Assembly: GCF_018143015.1 (NCBI RefSeq)
Contig: NC_054743.1
Coordinates: 29,050,934-29,114,933, forward strand
DNA length: 64,000 nucleotides
DNA from: Lytechinus variegatus
Lineage: Eukaryota > Echinodermata > Echinoidea > Temnopleuroida > Toxopneustidae
Direction: 5' to 3'
The notes under the pieces: model-generated
What the model was told of the DNA's origin: nothing
What the model saw: the letters and a program-made list of their open reading frames with translations, nothing else
The model's database searches: none
In this document: piece after piece, positions 43,901 to 54,275 of the stretch
Layout of the letters: every line of letters starts with the position of its first letter
Numbering within the stretch: the first letter of the stretch is position 1
Translations under genes and position numbers: made by a program

Positions 43901-46900
43901 AATCATGGCACTTAAAGTGATATTGGTTAACATTTGTTTGACTTTTAAAAAAATCTGAGCTAGAAGATCACACTTGTCACCCGGGTTGTCACCTGTGTCT
44001 GTGATATGTTACAAAAATGAAGCCCAGAAAAATTGCGTTCGAAAATAATTATTTCGTGCTTCAAAAATTGAAATATAAAGTGACCGGAAACACCATTTTA
44101 AATTCATCCCATACACTTATGTGTAGTATTTAGGCGTCTATAAGACACCTATTTACAAAATCAGGGTTTGCCTTCTGGTTTTAGCTTTGTATTCTCAATA
44201 ATGGTTGTTTTCAGGGTTTATTAGTTCTAATACATGCACTTGTACACATGTTTCAGCTTGGTTTGAGAATTTTTTAAATCGACTGCTCACAAAGTTAAAC
44301 AATACCTTTAAGGTTCTATAGATTTGATGAAACAACGAATGGCATGTTGCTAGTAAAATACAAGGGCTATTCCTCTTTTCATTACATTCTGAAATCACTT
44401 TTGATTATTTTCTTATAGGTCAACAACGCAGGAACTGCTTTCTTTGAAGCAGGCTTGGAAGAGACGTTATCATTGGAAAATTTTGATACGACCTTTGCAG
44501 TGAATGTCAGAGCACCCCTACAGCTAACCCATCTTCTAACTCCATACTTAATCGCGTCAAAAGGTCGGAATGAATGATTTTCGTTCAACAGGTTGAACAA
44601 TGATAAGCAAATATCTATTTATTAAAAAATCATAAGACCCCCCTTTTCATTAAGAAGTGAACATAGGAAAAACAGTTATATTAGTCAGTTTCTAATAGAA
44701 AGCTATTTTGGAAACGAAATATTTGAAGGTTAGTGCAAAGTTATTTTAACACCTAGAATATGATATTCATGATAGACGATATAATTATTAAGCGAATAAT
44801 AAAAAAAAATCTTGGAGATTAAGCGTCATATGCGATGCACGTGCCAATGTTCGCTTTAATTATCCCCGGATGTGGTCAATAGCAGAGAACTTTATGGGGA
44901 GTCGGGTATAGTTTCTTGATCTATGGTCATGATAACAATCATTTTAACATTAACTTTATTCGTCTATTTTGACAGGCACTGTTGTTAATAATTCTAGCGT
45001 TTATGGAATCAGAACTGTGAGTGTAAATCGTTATTTTTTTTAATTAGTTTCTTGTAATTTGCATTCATGCGTCTTGCATTAATCTAGTTTTGCTTAAAAT
45101 AATTTGGAAAATAGAAGGGGGGAAGAAACACAGTAATGTGTCTAAATGAATGGAGTTTTTACAGCCTGAAGTTACAACCTTAAAGGAGAAATATATTGAT
45201 TATGAATGTGGTCTTATTATATATCAGTGGAAAGGTAATGATGTGGGGATCATCAGTGGGTCATTCAAAAATACCGAAAATAATACAAAAAGGTGAAAAT
45301 CGCCGATTAAAAAACGCTAAAATGCCCCTCCGAAATATGCCTCGCATCGGTCTCTGAATTGACTGGAATTTGATGACGTCACTGTCTGTACGAGAGGCGT
45401 GATTGGCTCTCCCACGTGAAGCTCCACTTGCATGCAAAACCTGTTGCGTGGGTACGTTTTCTCCACACTGTCACTGAATACTTCTATCACGAAATGAAAG
45501 AAAACCCAGAATTTTATCTAGATTTGGATTTTCAAATTGATGATTTTAAAGATGAAGAGAATGATGATGAAGTGAACAACACAGTGAGGTAGTTGGAGGT
45601 AAATAATGGGGGAACAATGCCGATGATTATGATGAAAATTCAACTTGCATGACGATCACAAGTAAAGTCATGTACATGCCGATTCGCTACCAACTCATGC
45701 AGCTGCTGCTACAAGTGGTAGCTATACGTACACCGCGCGGGCCAAATTAAATCCATGAAAATGAATAACCACATCCAGAGAGAGTCTATCATAAGAAGGA
45801 AAATAATGATATAACTGTACTTACATACAAGTGAATAATCCGAATTAACCTGAAAGCAAATCAACTCAACGAATAGCAGCAGACGATATGCACCGACGAT
45901 AAACTTCATGTGGCTGGGATAGATTGTCACTCGTTCTGTTAGATGTAATTTGTAACTCATTAATTTGACAAAATTACGAAACTCGGGGAATTATTTCTAT
46001 ATATAAAAATATAGTAACATCTCTTATTATTTTTTGTATTACGATAAAACCTCTTTTGAAGGAAAACGTTGAGATAAACTAAAATTACTTTTAAATCCCC
46101 CCCCCCCACATGCGTAGCTTGTATGTCATTGCAAACAAACCATCGCAAACATGCACGTATCCCTTCCTTGCTGATTGAGAGCTGTGCAAAACGTGCATAG
46201 ATCTATTCTCTCAGTCTCAGCCAAGGCGAGCAAACAATACGGCATGTGTTGTTGTGATGGTTTGTTTACGATCACATAATGCTACGCATGATGGGATGAT
46301 CTTTTACATCTAATTTACCTCAACGTTTTCCTTCAAAACAGGTTTTATCGTAATTCAAAAAATGATGAGATGTTACTATATTTTTATATAGAATAATAAT
46401 TCCCCGAGTTTCGTAATTTTGTCAAATTAATGAGATAAAAGTTACATCTAACAGAACGAGTGACAATCTATCCAGCCGGATGAAGTTTATCGTCAGTGCA
46501 TATGCCATATCGTCTGGTACTATTCGTTGAGTTGATTTGCCTTCAGGTTCGGATTATTCACTTGTTTGTAAGTACAGTTATATCATTTTCCTTCTTATGA
46601 TAGACTGTCTGGATGTGGTTATTCATGTTCAGCATGAATTCAATTTGGCCCGCGCGGTGTAGCTAGCACTTCCAGCAGCATGAATTGGTAGCGAATCGGT
46701 ATGTACATGACTTTACTTGTGATTGTGTTGCAAGTTGAATTTTCATCATCATCATCGGCGTAATTCCCCCAATTTACCTCCAACTACGTCACTGTGTTGT
46801 TTCACTTCATCATCATTCTCTTCATCTCAAAATCATCAGTTTGAAAATCCAAATCTAGATAAAATTCTGGGTTTTCTTTCGATCATTTCGGGATCGAAGT

Positions 46901-49900
46901 ATTCAGTGACAATGTGGAGAAAATGTACCCTTGCAACAGGTTTTGCATGCAAGTGGAGCTTCACGTGGGAGAGCCAATCACGCCTCTCGTACAGACAGTG
47001 ACGTCATAAAAAATCCCCAATTTCGCGGACGTAATTCTGCGTGTTTGAAGCATTCAGAGAGAGAACTTTAAACTATCAATTAACTGAGTTTCATCCGTCT
47101 CCATGATAAATGATGTACACCATCGTGTTCTCCTTATTTTCTCCTTTATTGTGATATATGATTCTCCAGTTTTACGATTTTCAATATATTTCTACTTTAA
47201 ATGGAATAGTACACTTACATTGATATGAAAAAAAGACTGCCCGCTTGAATTTGTACACAATATTCTATAAAAACGCATTTGATCAATCTTAGAAGAAGAC
47301 ATATTTAGTGCAGTACATCAAAGGTTATAAGATTAGGGGCTCGGCACAGTTACATTTTTATTTTACCAAGAAAATTTTAGTTGTTTTTTTTTCCCCAAAT
47401 ATTTGAGCTTATACTGTGAGGTCTTAGACTGATGAAAGTAGGGAGAATTAAGACACAAGAAAAATCTAAAATATGCATTATTGTCACCTTACAACCAAAA
47501 TATCCTATCTGCATTATCTGCCCATAGCACCAGTCCACTGTCGTGTTTTAGTTCAAAGTCGAAAATAATTACTTATTTGAAGTTTTTAGTTTGATATCAT
47601 ACCAGCTTGGCGTTTACCAGCAAAAACGCTGTCCAGCCGAGTTCCTACGGGAGTTACCCTAAACAGAAACAGAAATTGTGATTGTAAATATTTACTTTAC
47701 TTTCTTAAATTTCATACCCACTATCTTTATCATTGCTTCTTTAGCCTCCGATCAGGGCGTTAAGCTACGGTTTAAGTAAGGCAGCCCTAAATCACATGAC
47801 AAGGTGTATCGCTGAAGGTATGTTTATCTTGGTCACTCCCAAGACTCATGTAGCTCTGTGCTTTTCTAAAATTAAAAAAAAGTGGATAAGGGCAAATGAC
47901 GGTATGAGAAGGTAACCATTCGAATATTTGTTTATTTTTGCCATGCGAAAGTTCCTGCAAAGTCCGGGTGTTTCAATCATATTTTTATTTTTAAAAATTA
48001 AACATTATGATCATAGAGATGTAGTCTGTGTACGATTTGAGAACTTACAGGGTCCTGGCAACGATGTTTTTGCTGGGGGTGCTGAAGTAAATTTGACAAG
48101 AAAAAAAAAATTTCACTGCAAAATGAAGCTCGTTTTGCTACCGAGAAATTCGACAATTTCTTTTCTGAGTGATTTAGCGCCATTATGCTACAACGCCTTG
48201 AAGGGCAGATAGTGGACTGTCATAATGTAATGTATACATATTGGTTGTTTCTTTTCGTTCGTCTATTAATGCGTTTTATTTTTCACGAAACAGAACTGGC
48301 ACCTCAAGGAGTCAGAGTTAATGCAGTAAAGTAAGTTTGCGAAGATTTTTTTTCGCAAAGTTGAATCCTTTTCATTTGAAACATCAATTTAATTTTCATC
48401 ATAAAACAAGTTATTCTGACAATTCAGGACCTGAAAATTATGGTAATCATAGTCCATTGGTGTACAGATGGGGCCTTAGAGGCACTACCCCCCCCCAAAA
48501 AAAAAAGAATGAAGACCAAGACAACAAAGAAAGAAAGGGAAGAAAGGGAAAGTCAGAAAGTATAGGGGGAAATATTTCATTATTTTCGGATTATGTCAAA
48601 ATCTCTCGCAATTTTTTGTTTGCTTGCTCGCATTTTTGTTTTTATATAGAAAGTTTGCCCGATACCCAATACCTAGCCCCTTAAGATTTTGGCTTGTTAC
48701 GTCACTATCATGGTAATGATAAAGGGGGTCTAAATTCGGCAATAAATTTATTTACTTGAAAAATAATGTAAAGGAAGCATATCCAAAATATTAGAGAATA
48801 ATTGCAGCATAATTTTTTTAAGTTCTTAGATACTTTTTATTTTCTAAATTCAAACGAAATCAAGATTCAGGAAAAGACATTCAACTGACTAGCCCTATAC
48901 GATAAATCTACAAACATAATGGCAAACATAGAATATATAATGAGTATTTATGGACTTAAGCAAGCCTTAGATACCTTTGACCACCAAATTTTACTTTAAA
49001 AAAAACTTGAAAAATATGGAATTAAAAAATCACATTATCATAGTTTGAGAGTTATTTGAAAGAAAACAATATGTGATTAACAATAGTATTTTTTCCTATT
49101 TATAGTCAATAAAATGCGGAGTTCCTTGAAAGTCAAGTCCACCCCAGGAAAATGTTGATTTGAATTGAATAGAGAAAAATTAATTTGGCATAAAGCTGAA
49201 AAATTCATCAAAATCAGATGTAAGGTTGGAAGTTTTTGTCACGAAACAATAATAAGCACAACTCAGTGACATGCAAATGAAACAGTCAATGATGTCCCTC
49301 ACTTACTATTTCAGATGTAAGATTTATGTCATTTTAAAGTTTCGCTTATTTTTAACAAAACAGTGATATGCACAAATCAGTGACATTCAAATGAGACAGT
49401 CGATGTCCTTCACTTACAATTTCTTAAAGGACAAGTGATGATGATGAGCTAGCATTATTACCTTCGTGTATACGCTGGTGAAAGTGGTGAATTATTATGA
49501 TCTAGTCCCGGGGGGCACTTACATTGACGAGTGGATACCATGCGCGACCAAAAAAATACGTAAAAAGGATGTCTTTTTCAAGATAGGGCACGTTACGTAC
49601 GTAACGTGGTAAGGGTGTCAAAAGCACAAAAATAATGAAAAAGTGGTATCTATTTTGCGAGGAAAGCTACGTGTGTAGGGTCAAATTTACGGGGGTGATA
49701 AAACAAAATTAAAATATTTTATAAATGATGTCCTTTTTGCCCTAACACTACATGTTTAGAGTCTGATTTGAGCGAGGTGTGGGAGGTGGGCCTGTACTAA
49801 ACCCAATAGGTAAAGTTAAAACCGACGACTGACGCCTGTGACAATTGAAATATTGCTGTACTTGTTTTAGGGCTTCAATTCAGGGGGGCGTTTCATGAAA

Positions 49901-51612
49901 GGACTTGTCGGACGTTTTATCCAACAAGTCCAATTTTATCCGACAGTTACTATAGGAACAGTGCCTCTCAGCCAATCAAAATCATGGAAAGATGTCAGAT
50001 CTGACAACTTGTCGGATGAAAATATTGATGAAACGCTCCCCAGGGAATACTTGCCAAAAGTATCATTTGTTTCCAATACTTGTTAAGGGTAGGGTTTAAC
50101 ACGCCAATACTTGTTAAGGGGTGCATTTTCAGTATATGGAAAATACGTGTTTAGGTTGCTTTTCGAGACCCCATGGTATCCACTCGTGAATGGAAGTGGC
50201 CCCCGGGGATTTATTGAAAATGCTTCAATATCTTATCATTTCGTCATCCCAACCAATGAAAGACGTGTGTATGCTTATTGTTTTTTTTTACAGCCCTGGT
50301 GTAATTCCTACTCAAATAGCGGCGCGAGCAGGACTTTCAGATGAGCAAGTCCAAGAGGTGTGTTGTTCCGTTACCTTTACACAATAAAAACGGTGTTTAA
50401 TAGTTTATACAACGCTGTTCACTATACATGCTATATGAACCTCACATCAGTTGTTTAACAGTATAACCCTAAAAGGACAGTGGGCATGGTGCCCCCTCCC
50501 CTTGCATTAGGCACATGCATATACTCATTTCTTCATTATTGTGTAGGATAATTTCAGCAAGCCCGCGAAATCGTGAGAGTATGTCTTTTCACATGTGGGC
50601 ACGGTCTTATGACAAAGTTTGTGGATGGAGTTAGACCACTCTCACTTCAAGCTTTTATTTTGCATCTGCATCTTTATATGTAAATAAAGTTTATGACAAA
50701 ATCATTAAGAAACCGATATGATTACCCGAAATGTTGATTCATGCTGGCTCGTTTGGCTTACCTTTTGAATTTTATGTATTAGAATGAATATCATAAAAAT
50801 ACTTAAGTATATTTAAAGGACAAGTCCATCCCAACAAAAGTTGATTTGAATAAAAAGATAAATATCAGACAAGCACAATACTGAAAATGTCATCAAAATC
50901 GGATGTAAAATAAGAAGGTTATGGCATTTTAAAGTTTCATTTATTTTCACACAACAGATATTTTATGCACATCCTTGTCGGTATGCAAATGAGGAGACTG
51001 ATAACATTATCCACTCATGCACTATATTTCTTTTATATTTTATCATATGAAATATTCTAATTTTCTCCTCATTGTCAAGTGAAACGAATAATTCCTCCTG
51101 AACATGTGGAATTAGCATTATTTAATACCCTATACGGTTCAGTCAAGTTGGTCCTCATTGTCAAATCTGTAAAAAAAATGAATATTGTATTATTACAACA
51201 ATAAAAAAAAGAAATATTTAGTGAGGGACATCATCGACTGTCTCATTTGCATGCCAATGGGTTGTGCATATCACTGTTTTGTGAAAAATTAGCGAAACTT
51301 TAAAATGTCACACCTTTCTTATTTTACATCCAATTTTGATGAAATTTTCAGCGTTATTCTAGTTTGATTTTTCTTTATTGATTCAATCAACGTTTTTCTG
51401 AGGTGGAGTTGACCTTTAATACATATCTTCTGATTTATGTATTTCAGTGGCTGGAGTTCCATAAGAAAACTCATGCCATGCGCAGAACTGGGACTGTTGA
51501 AGAAGTGGCTAAACTCGTTGCATTTCTTGCGTCCAGTGACTCGTCCTTTACCACCGGGGAAACTGTCCTGACAGACGGAGGGAATCATCTCTTAGTAACC
51601 GCTCTTGATTAG
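30578..51612 (+). CDS. Classical short-chain dehydrogenase/reductase, SDR-B (9 exons)
   Basis: NAD(P)-dependent oxidoreductase, paralogue of SDR-A; substrate unknown. Exons: 30578-30647, 33458-33597, 43105-43182, 44419-44563, 44976-45016, 47745-47817, 48294-48330, 50294-50357 and 51448-51612. All junctions are GT..AG with matching phases, total 813 nt and 270 aa. Motifs: TGASSGIG 23-30, NNAG 98-101, Asn125, Ser152 (NNSSVYG), Tyr166 and Lys170 (YGLSK), then VNAVNPGVIPT. Relative to SDR-A it lacks two residues in the N-terminal tail, has two extra codons in exon 4 and one in exon 6, and is one codon shorter in the last exon. The Ser-Tyr spacing is 14 instead of 13. The frame is intact and catalytic residues are kept, so the gene looks functional. 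Introns are far longer than in SDR-A and are packed with transposons. Confidence 0.95.
30832..32312. mobile_element. Foldback element F, copy 1
   Basis: The ends GTCCAGGATAG and CTATCCTGGAC are flanked by TA on both sides (30830-30831 and 32313-32314). The arms are inverted and carry AATATGGCCGCCAAAATATG near both ends, plus further GGCGGCCATTTT words spaced about 200 bp apart. A LINE 3' fragment with its own target duplication interrupts the right arm. It shares arms with copy 2 (36901-39336) and lies in SDR-B intron 1. Confidence 0.88.
31774..31974 (+). mobile_element. LINE 3' end inserted in foldback F
   Basis: The fragment ends AATAAATGAAAAATGAAAAAA and is flanked by the short duplication ATATTG on each side. 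Sequence on both sides matches continuous sequence in foldback F copy 2, which marks the insertion exactly. A hairpin GGTTGCCACGCAGTC type start resembles the 3' UTR layout of the LINE ends at about 34430-34650 and 51835-52030. Confidence 0.75.
32517..32915 (+). mobile_element. tRNA-derived SINE with conserved body
   Basis: The head (about 32523-32594) has A box TTGGCTCAGTCGGTAACGCG and B box GGGTTCGAGTCCACCC. The body contains CCCTCGGATAGGACGTTAAA and TGCACGTTAAGAACCCA, words shared by many invertebrate SINE central domains. The tail is AAATAAATAATAAAATATT. It lies in SDR-B intron 1. Confidence 0.8.
33692..33965 (+). mobile_element. tRNA-headed repeat (Met-like anticodon)
   Basis: The head at 33698-33771 has TGGTGGCTCACTGGTAGAGC and GGGTTCGATCCTCGG, with CAT in the anticodon loop (CTCATGA). 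It is followed by a body with ACTTGGAACAAATTGCAA, ATACTAAAAGTCCCA and GAATAGGGGAAAG. The same body occurs inverted at 41986-42140 without a recognisable head. It starts about 95 bp after SDR-B exon 2. Confidence 0.65.
34425..36350 (-). pseudogene. Truncated LINE (reverse transcriptase) on minus strand
   Basis: Three minus-strand frames hold RT in order. 36184-35789 has PILKKGDPLDSNNYRPISLL and ADSQFGFRQ. 35816-35196 has CGVPQGSLLGPLLFILYMND, the active-site motif LFADDSSVF, and SLKFLGLIIDNKLSWKEH. 35239-34880 has the C-terminal GPVYWNSL. At least two frame changes separate them. No endonuclease domain is seen, so the copy is 5'-truncated. The 3' UTR continues to about 34425, ending AATAAATGAAG. 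It lies in SDR-B intron 2. Confidence 0.92.
36901..39336. mobile_element. Foldback element F, copy 2 (2.4 kb)
   Basis: The ends GTCCAGGATAG and CTATCCTGGAC are flanked by TA on both sides. The left arm (about 36901-38060) carries the words GCCGCCAT/GGCCGCCATAG at about 200-bp intervals. The right arm (about 38080-39336) carries the complements GGCGGCCATTTT at similar intervals. So each arm is itself a diverged tandem array, and the arms are inverted. The outermost 400 bp of the two arms are nearly identical. No transposase ORF was found; mobility would need factors supplied by another element. Confidence 0.9.
40040..41470 (+). repeat. Satellite, ~205-220-bp unit, about seven copies
   Basis: Units share AACCACTTGGAGATAAAAAA, then TAGATTTTCCTCTATCAGCTA, AAGAAGTGCTGGCACAGCAA, CCCCTCAGGGGTT and ATTTTGCCCATTTATGGAAA. 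The CACTTGG anchor recurs at about 40142, 40347, 40554, 40757, 41009 and 41228, with a weak one near 41443. One unit is lengthened by an (AT)n run. Open frames here (such as 40872-41360) are by-products of the repeat. Confidence 0.88.
40928..40978. repeat. (AT)n microsatellite inside satellite unit
   Basis: An alternating AT run replaces or extends the poly-A-like part of one satellite unit. Confidence 0.9.
41986..42140 (-). repeat. Dispersed repeat, inverted partner of 33776-33945
   Basis: Read on the minus strand it has AGTCATTTTATG, ACTTGGAACAAATTGCAA, ATACTAAAAGTCCCA, GAATAGGGGAAAG and TCTAATTTGCATAAA in the same order as the body after the tRNA-like head at 33698. It lies in the same intron (SDR-B intron 2) in opposite orientation. 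Confidence 0.7.
42317..42935 (-). pseudogene. 5'-truncated LINE (CR1/L2-like C-terminal RT part)
   Basis: The open frame 42923-42348 gives LLYKALIRPHLEYAHAVWSP, VQRRATKLVHEVKNLPYEQR, RRARGDMIETYKL and RMRKPWNSLSNELVNA, the C-terminal end of a CR1/L2-type reverse transcriptase. It is intact over 191 codons, so the insertion is fairly young. The 3' tail on the minus strand is a short tandem ATCCATAGGT, as L2/CR1 elements often have. The 5' break is near 42935, in SDR-B intron 2 just ahead of exon 3. Confidence 0.9.
45180..47201. mobile_element. Foldback element H, 2 kb with ~0.9-kb arms
   Basis: The left arm (about 45180-46150) and right arm (about 46220-47201) are inverted copies. Outer ends are TAAAGGAGAAATATATTGA and its near complement. 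Shared inner words include GATGACGTCACTGTCTGTAC, GAGCCAATCACGCCTCTCGT, GCCCGCGCGGTGTA and CCCCGAGTTTCGTAATTTTG. The innermost 700 bp match closely and the outer 170 bp poorly. A short acidic frame (45494-45592, 32 codons, starting MKENPEFYLDLDF) appears in the left arm and is disrupted in the right. It fills most of SDR-B intron 5. Confidence 0.88.
48890..49128 (+). pseudogene. LINE RT fragment truncated by MITE B
   Basis: The translation gives GLKQALDTFDHQILL, KLEKYGIKKSHYHSL and a terminal KMRSSL in place of KCGVPQG, with stops. This is the DLSKAFDTVNHxILLxKLEKYGI region of a non-LTR RT. It ends where family B sequence begins, in SDR-B intron 7. Confidence 0.7.
49129..49435. mobile_element. 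MITE family B, rearranged copy
   Basis: It begins AAAGTCAAGTCCACCCCAGG and keeps the ATTCATCAAAATCAGATGTA block, but the second half repeats parts (TAAAGTTTCGCTTATTTTTA) out of order and ends in AAAGGACAAGTG near 49430. It may be two overlapping copies. Confidence 0.65.
49507..50208. mobile_element. MITE family D, copy 2, with nested family A
   Basis: The ends CCCGGGGGGCACTTACATTG and the inverted GGAAGTGGCCCCCGGG match copy 1 at 20147-20675 but in reverse orientation. The palindrome GTTACGTACGTAAC is retained. A complete family A MITE interrupts it at 49881-50044. It lies in SDR-B intron 7, ending about 85 bp before exon 8. Confidence 0.88.
49881..50044 (+). mobile_element. MITE family A nested in family D
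   Basis: It is nearly identical to the copy at 18696-18858 over the stretch GGCGTTTCATGAAAGGACTT to GATGAAACGCTCCCCAGG. Family D sequence flanks it on both sides. CAGG at both borders may be a 4-bp target duplication or part of the terminus; I cannot decide. Confidence 0.88.
50815..51417. mobile_element. MITE family B, copy next to SDR-B exon 9
   Basis: The left end AAAGGACAAGTCCATCCC and the right end GAGGTGGAGTTGACCTTT are inverted. It has full family B inner blocks. The right end lies about 30 bp upstream of the exon 9 splice acceptor (AG at 51446-51447). Confidence 0.9.
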
Positions 51613-51834
51613 AAGGAATGGTTGTTCTTGTTATTAGCATTAAATGGGAATCCAACCCAAATAAAAAAGAGGTTTTAGAGGAAACACTAAAATCAGAGAA
51701 GTAGATATAATATGTGAAAGACCATTGATCTTGCTTTTTTTCCTTTTTTTCTTTTAAACTTTTCATTCAGATAGGTTCAAATTCAAATTTCTACCATGTT
51801 GTATTTCTGTTTTGTTTACATTGTTCATACGTAT

Positions 51835-52030
51835 ATGTTATAGGAGGTTGCATCCTACAAGCTTCGCCTTTTAGCAGCATCCTCCGTTTCCGTCCTGTCA
51901 TCTTGATTATTATACATAATAAGTTTCTTTGTCTTATTGATTATAATTATATCAAGATGTATGCAACAAAACTATCGTAAATGTAAATGATTGTTGGAAA
52001 TCGAAAAATAAATGAAATGAAATGAAAGGT
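51835..52030 (+). mobile_element. LINE 3' end downstream of SDR-B
   Basis: A hairpin-like GGTTGCATCCTACAAGC ... GCAGCATCCTCC is followed by an AT-rich 3' UTR and the tail AATAAATGAAATGAAATGAA. The layout resembles the 3' UTR of the minus-strand LINE at 34425-36350. No ORF is retained. Confidence 0.6.
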
Positions 52031-52392
52031 TGTTCAAAACCGGACAATCAGTAGGAAATTATCATTTTTTTAAATCTAAAAAATGATAATCACTATATCA
52101 CTGGAGACTTGAAATTGGCTGCATAATGAGATGTCGTATAGTGATGCAGGGCAAGGACTACTCTTTCCATTTACTCCGATCCATAAAATGGCTAAATGTC
52201 ACATTTCTACAACAGTTTCATTTCAAATTATAATTATTTTTCTTTCATGAGAACGTTCTACTCTGATTATAATACTGCCCGAGCAGTATAGGTAATTAAG
52301 AGAAAACTACAATTCCCTGATTAAGTGACCTGTGGATTGTTATTTACCCAGTTGCCGATTTGAAATTTACATAGTCTCAGGGATGCTAATTG

Positions 52393-52990
52393 TAAAAGTT
52401 CAGTCCACCTCAGAAAAATGTTGATTTCAATCAATATAGGAAAAATCACACAGCATACCGTTGAAAATTTCATCAAAATCGAATGTAAAATAAGAATGAT
52501 GACATTATGAAGTTCCGCTATTTTTTAATACAAAATAATGCACAACTCGATGATATGCAAATGAGAAGGTAGACGATGTGTCTCTCTCAATTTTCCCTGT
52601 TCTTTATTGTTTGAATTATACAAGTTTTCGAGTTTTCAGATTCGACAGTAATGACCATTTTGAATGACCCAAAATTGTTAAAACAATTGTAATTCCGCGT
52701 GTGTAGGGAGGAATAGTTTTTTGTTTCACATGACAGTGAGCAGATGAGTACCGAGTAGAAAATTATAATATTTCTTATAGAGTTATGCAAAAGAAATAGT
52801 GGTTGATGCAGCTGTCATTACTCCCCTCATTCGCATGCGGTCCAAGATGTGAAATTAAGGAAACCTTAGAATCTTAGAACTTTTTTATTCCACATCCGAT
52901 TTTGATAAAAAAAATGTGTTGTTGGATTTTTCTCGTTTTACTCAAATCCACTTTTACAGTGTAATAGTTGGAGTGGACTTGTCCATTGAA
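52393..52990. mobile_element. MITE family B, downstream copy
   Basis: The left end AAAGTTCAGTCCACCTCAG and the right end GGAGTGGACTTGTCC are inverted, with the shared ATTTCATCAAAATCGAATGT block inside. It lies between SDR-B and the 239-aa gene. Confidence 0.8.
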
Positions 52991-54275
52991 ACAACCATGA
53001 TTTTCTTATTGTCTGATTTTTTTTTTTTTAACCCTCTCCATTCTGTTTTATTAATTTCTCTCTATCATTGACAAGGCTGGATTCCCCTTTAGGTATATAA
53101 GCTACATGAACCATTTTAGAACAAACGTTGAAGTATATATAGACCTAATGCAGCACCTGAGGCGTGGCTCTATAGGGCAGCGGGAGGGGCTGAGGTTGAT
53201 GGTCAATCCAACACAAAAAATAATTAAAAATTGCCATCGAGTTGAAACCTCTGGTGGTCAATACGTAAGTGTTGACAAATTTGACAAAAATACGGCGTAG
53301 AAACAAAATCGTGAGTTAGCGAAGTGAGCGAGCAACATTTTCCGAACCCTGTATACCTTATGGCAAACTATTTTTTTGTATACTTTGACACTAAGTTTGG
53401 AGGGCAAGGGCCGTCTGTATGATATCGCCCGATCCCTTGGTCCGCCACAAAAAAATAAATCCATTTCGATTGATATGCTCTACATTCTAAGAACAGTTTA
53501 CCCAACATTGGGTAAAATGGGAACATGTATGCTTGCTGGGTGATATGATACCAAATACTATGTAAATTTTATGCAATGTTGTGTTGCAATTTTAAGATAA
53601 CATTTATTTCTCCCTTAATTACAATGCAGGACCTATTCGTAAAACATTATCAATAACATGATCTTTGTACACTTGAAAAAATAAAAAATCTAATGAATGT
53701 TTTTTGTATGTCTCTTGATTTTGTGTCGTCAAATGTCAATAGAATTTACGTATATTAGCACGACTTTCCTTTCTTTCATTTCTATATTCTTTTTGACATT
53801 TTCTTGCTACTTCAGGATTTTTAATTCTTTATAGCCTATATAAAATGGGATATTAATATCATTTCAACCCAAAGTTTCTCTCTCTCTTTCTGAATCATTT
53901 ACCGATTCAATTCTGAAGAAGATCTCTGTACCTGACGAATGTAATTTATAAACATGACCACAGGAAGCACATCGGATTCTGTGGAATTTCTCTTCCAGAA
54001 AGAGCTTTTATAACAATGAATTTTCCCAATTTCTTCTATCATTTTTTTACCACTGATTTTCTCTTTCGACGACCCCTTCTCTCACACCTCACATTCTTTA
54101 CAATCTAGTTTTTCATTAATAATTTCCTCTGATCAATCACAAAGGCAGCCTTCAATATACAAAATAAAAGTCAATATAAATCGATTTAAATGTATGCAAA
54201 ATACATTTATTATTTGAATGCAGATAAGATGACATGAACTGCAAATGAAATGCAAATTGAGGCGATAATATGATT
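52991..54275. other. Intergenic, nothing recognised
   Basis: This is AT-rich sequence that should include the 3' UTR of the minus-strand gene at 54276-57742. No further gene was recognised. Confidence 0.35.
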
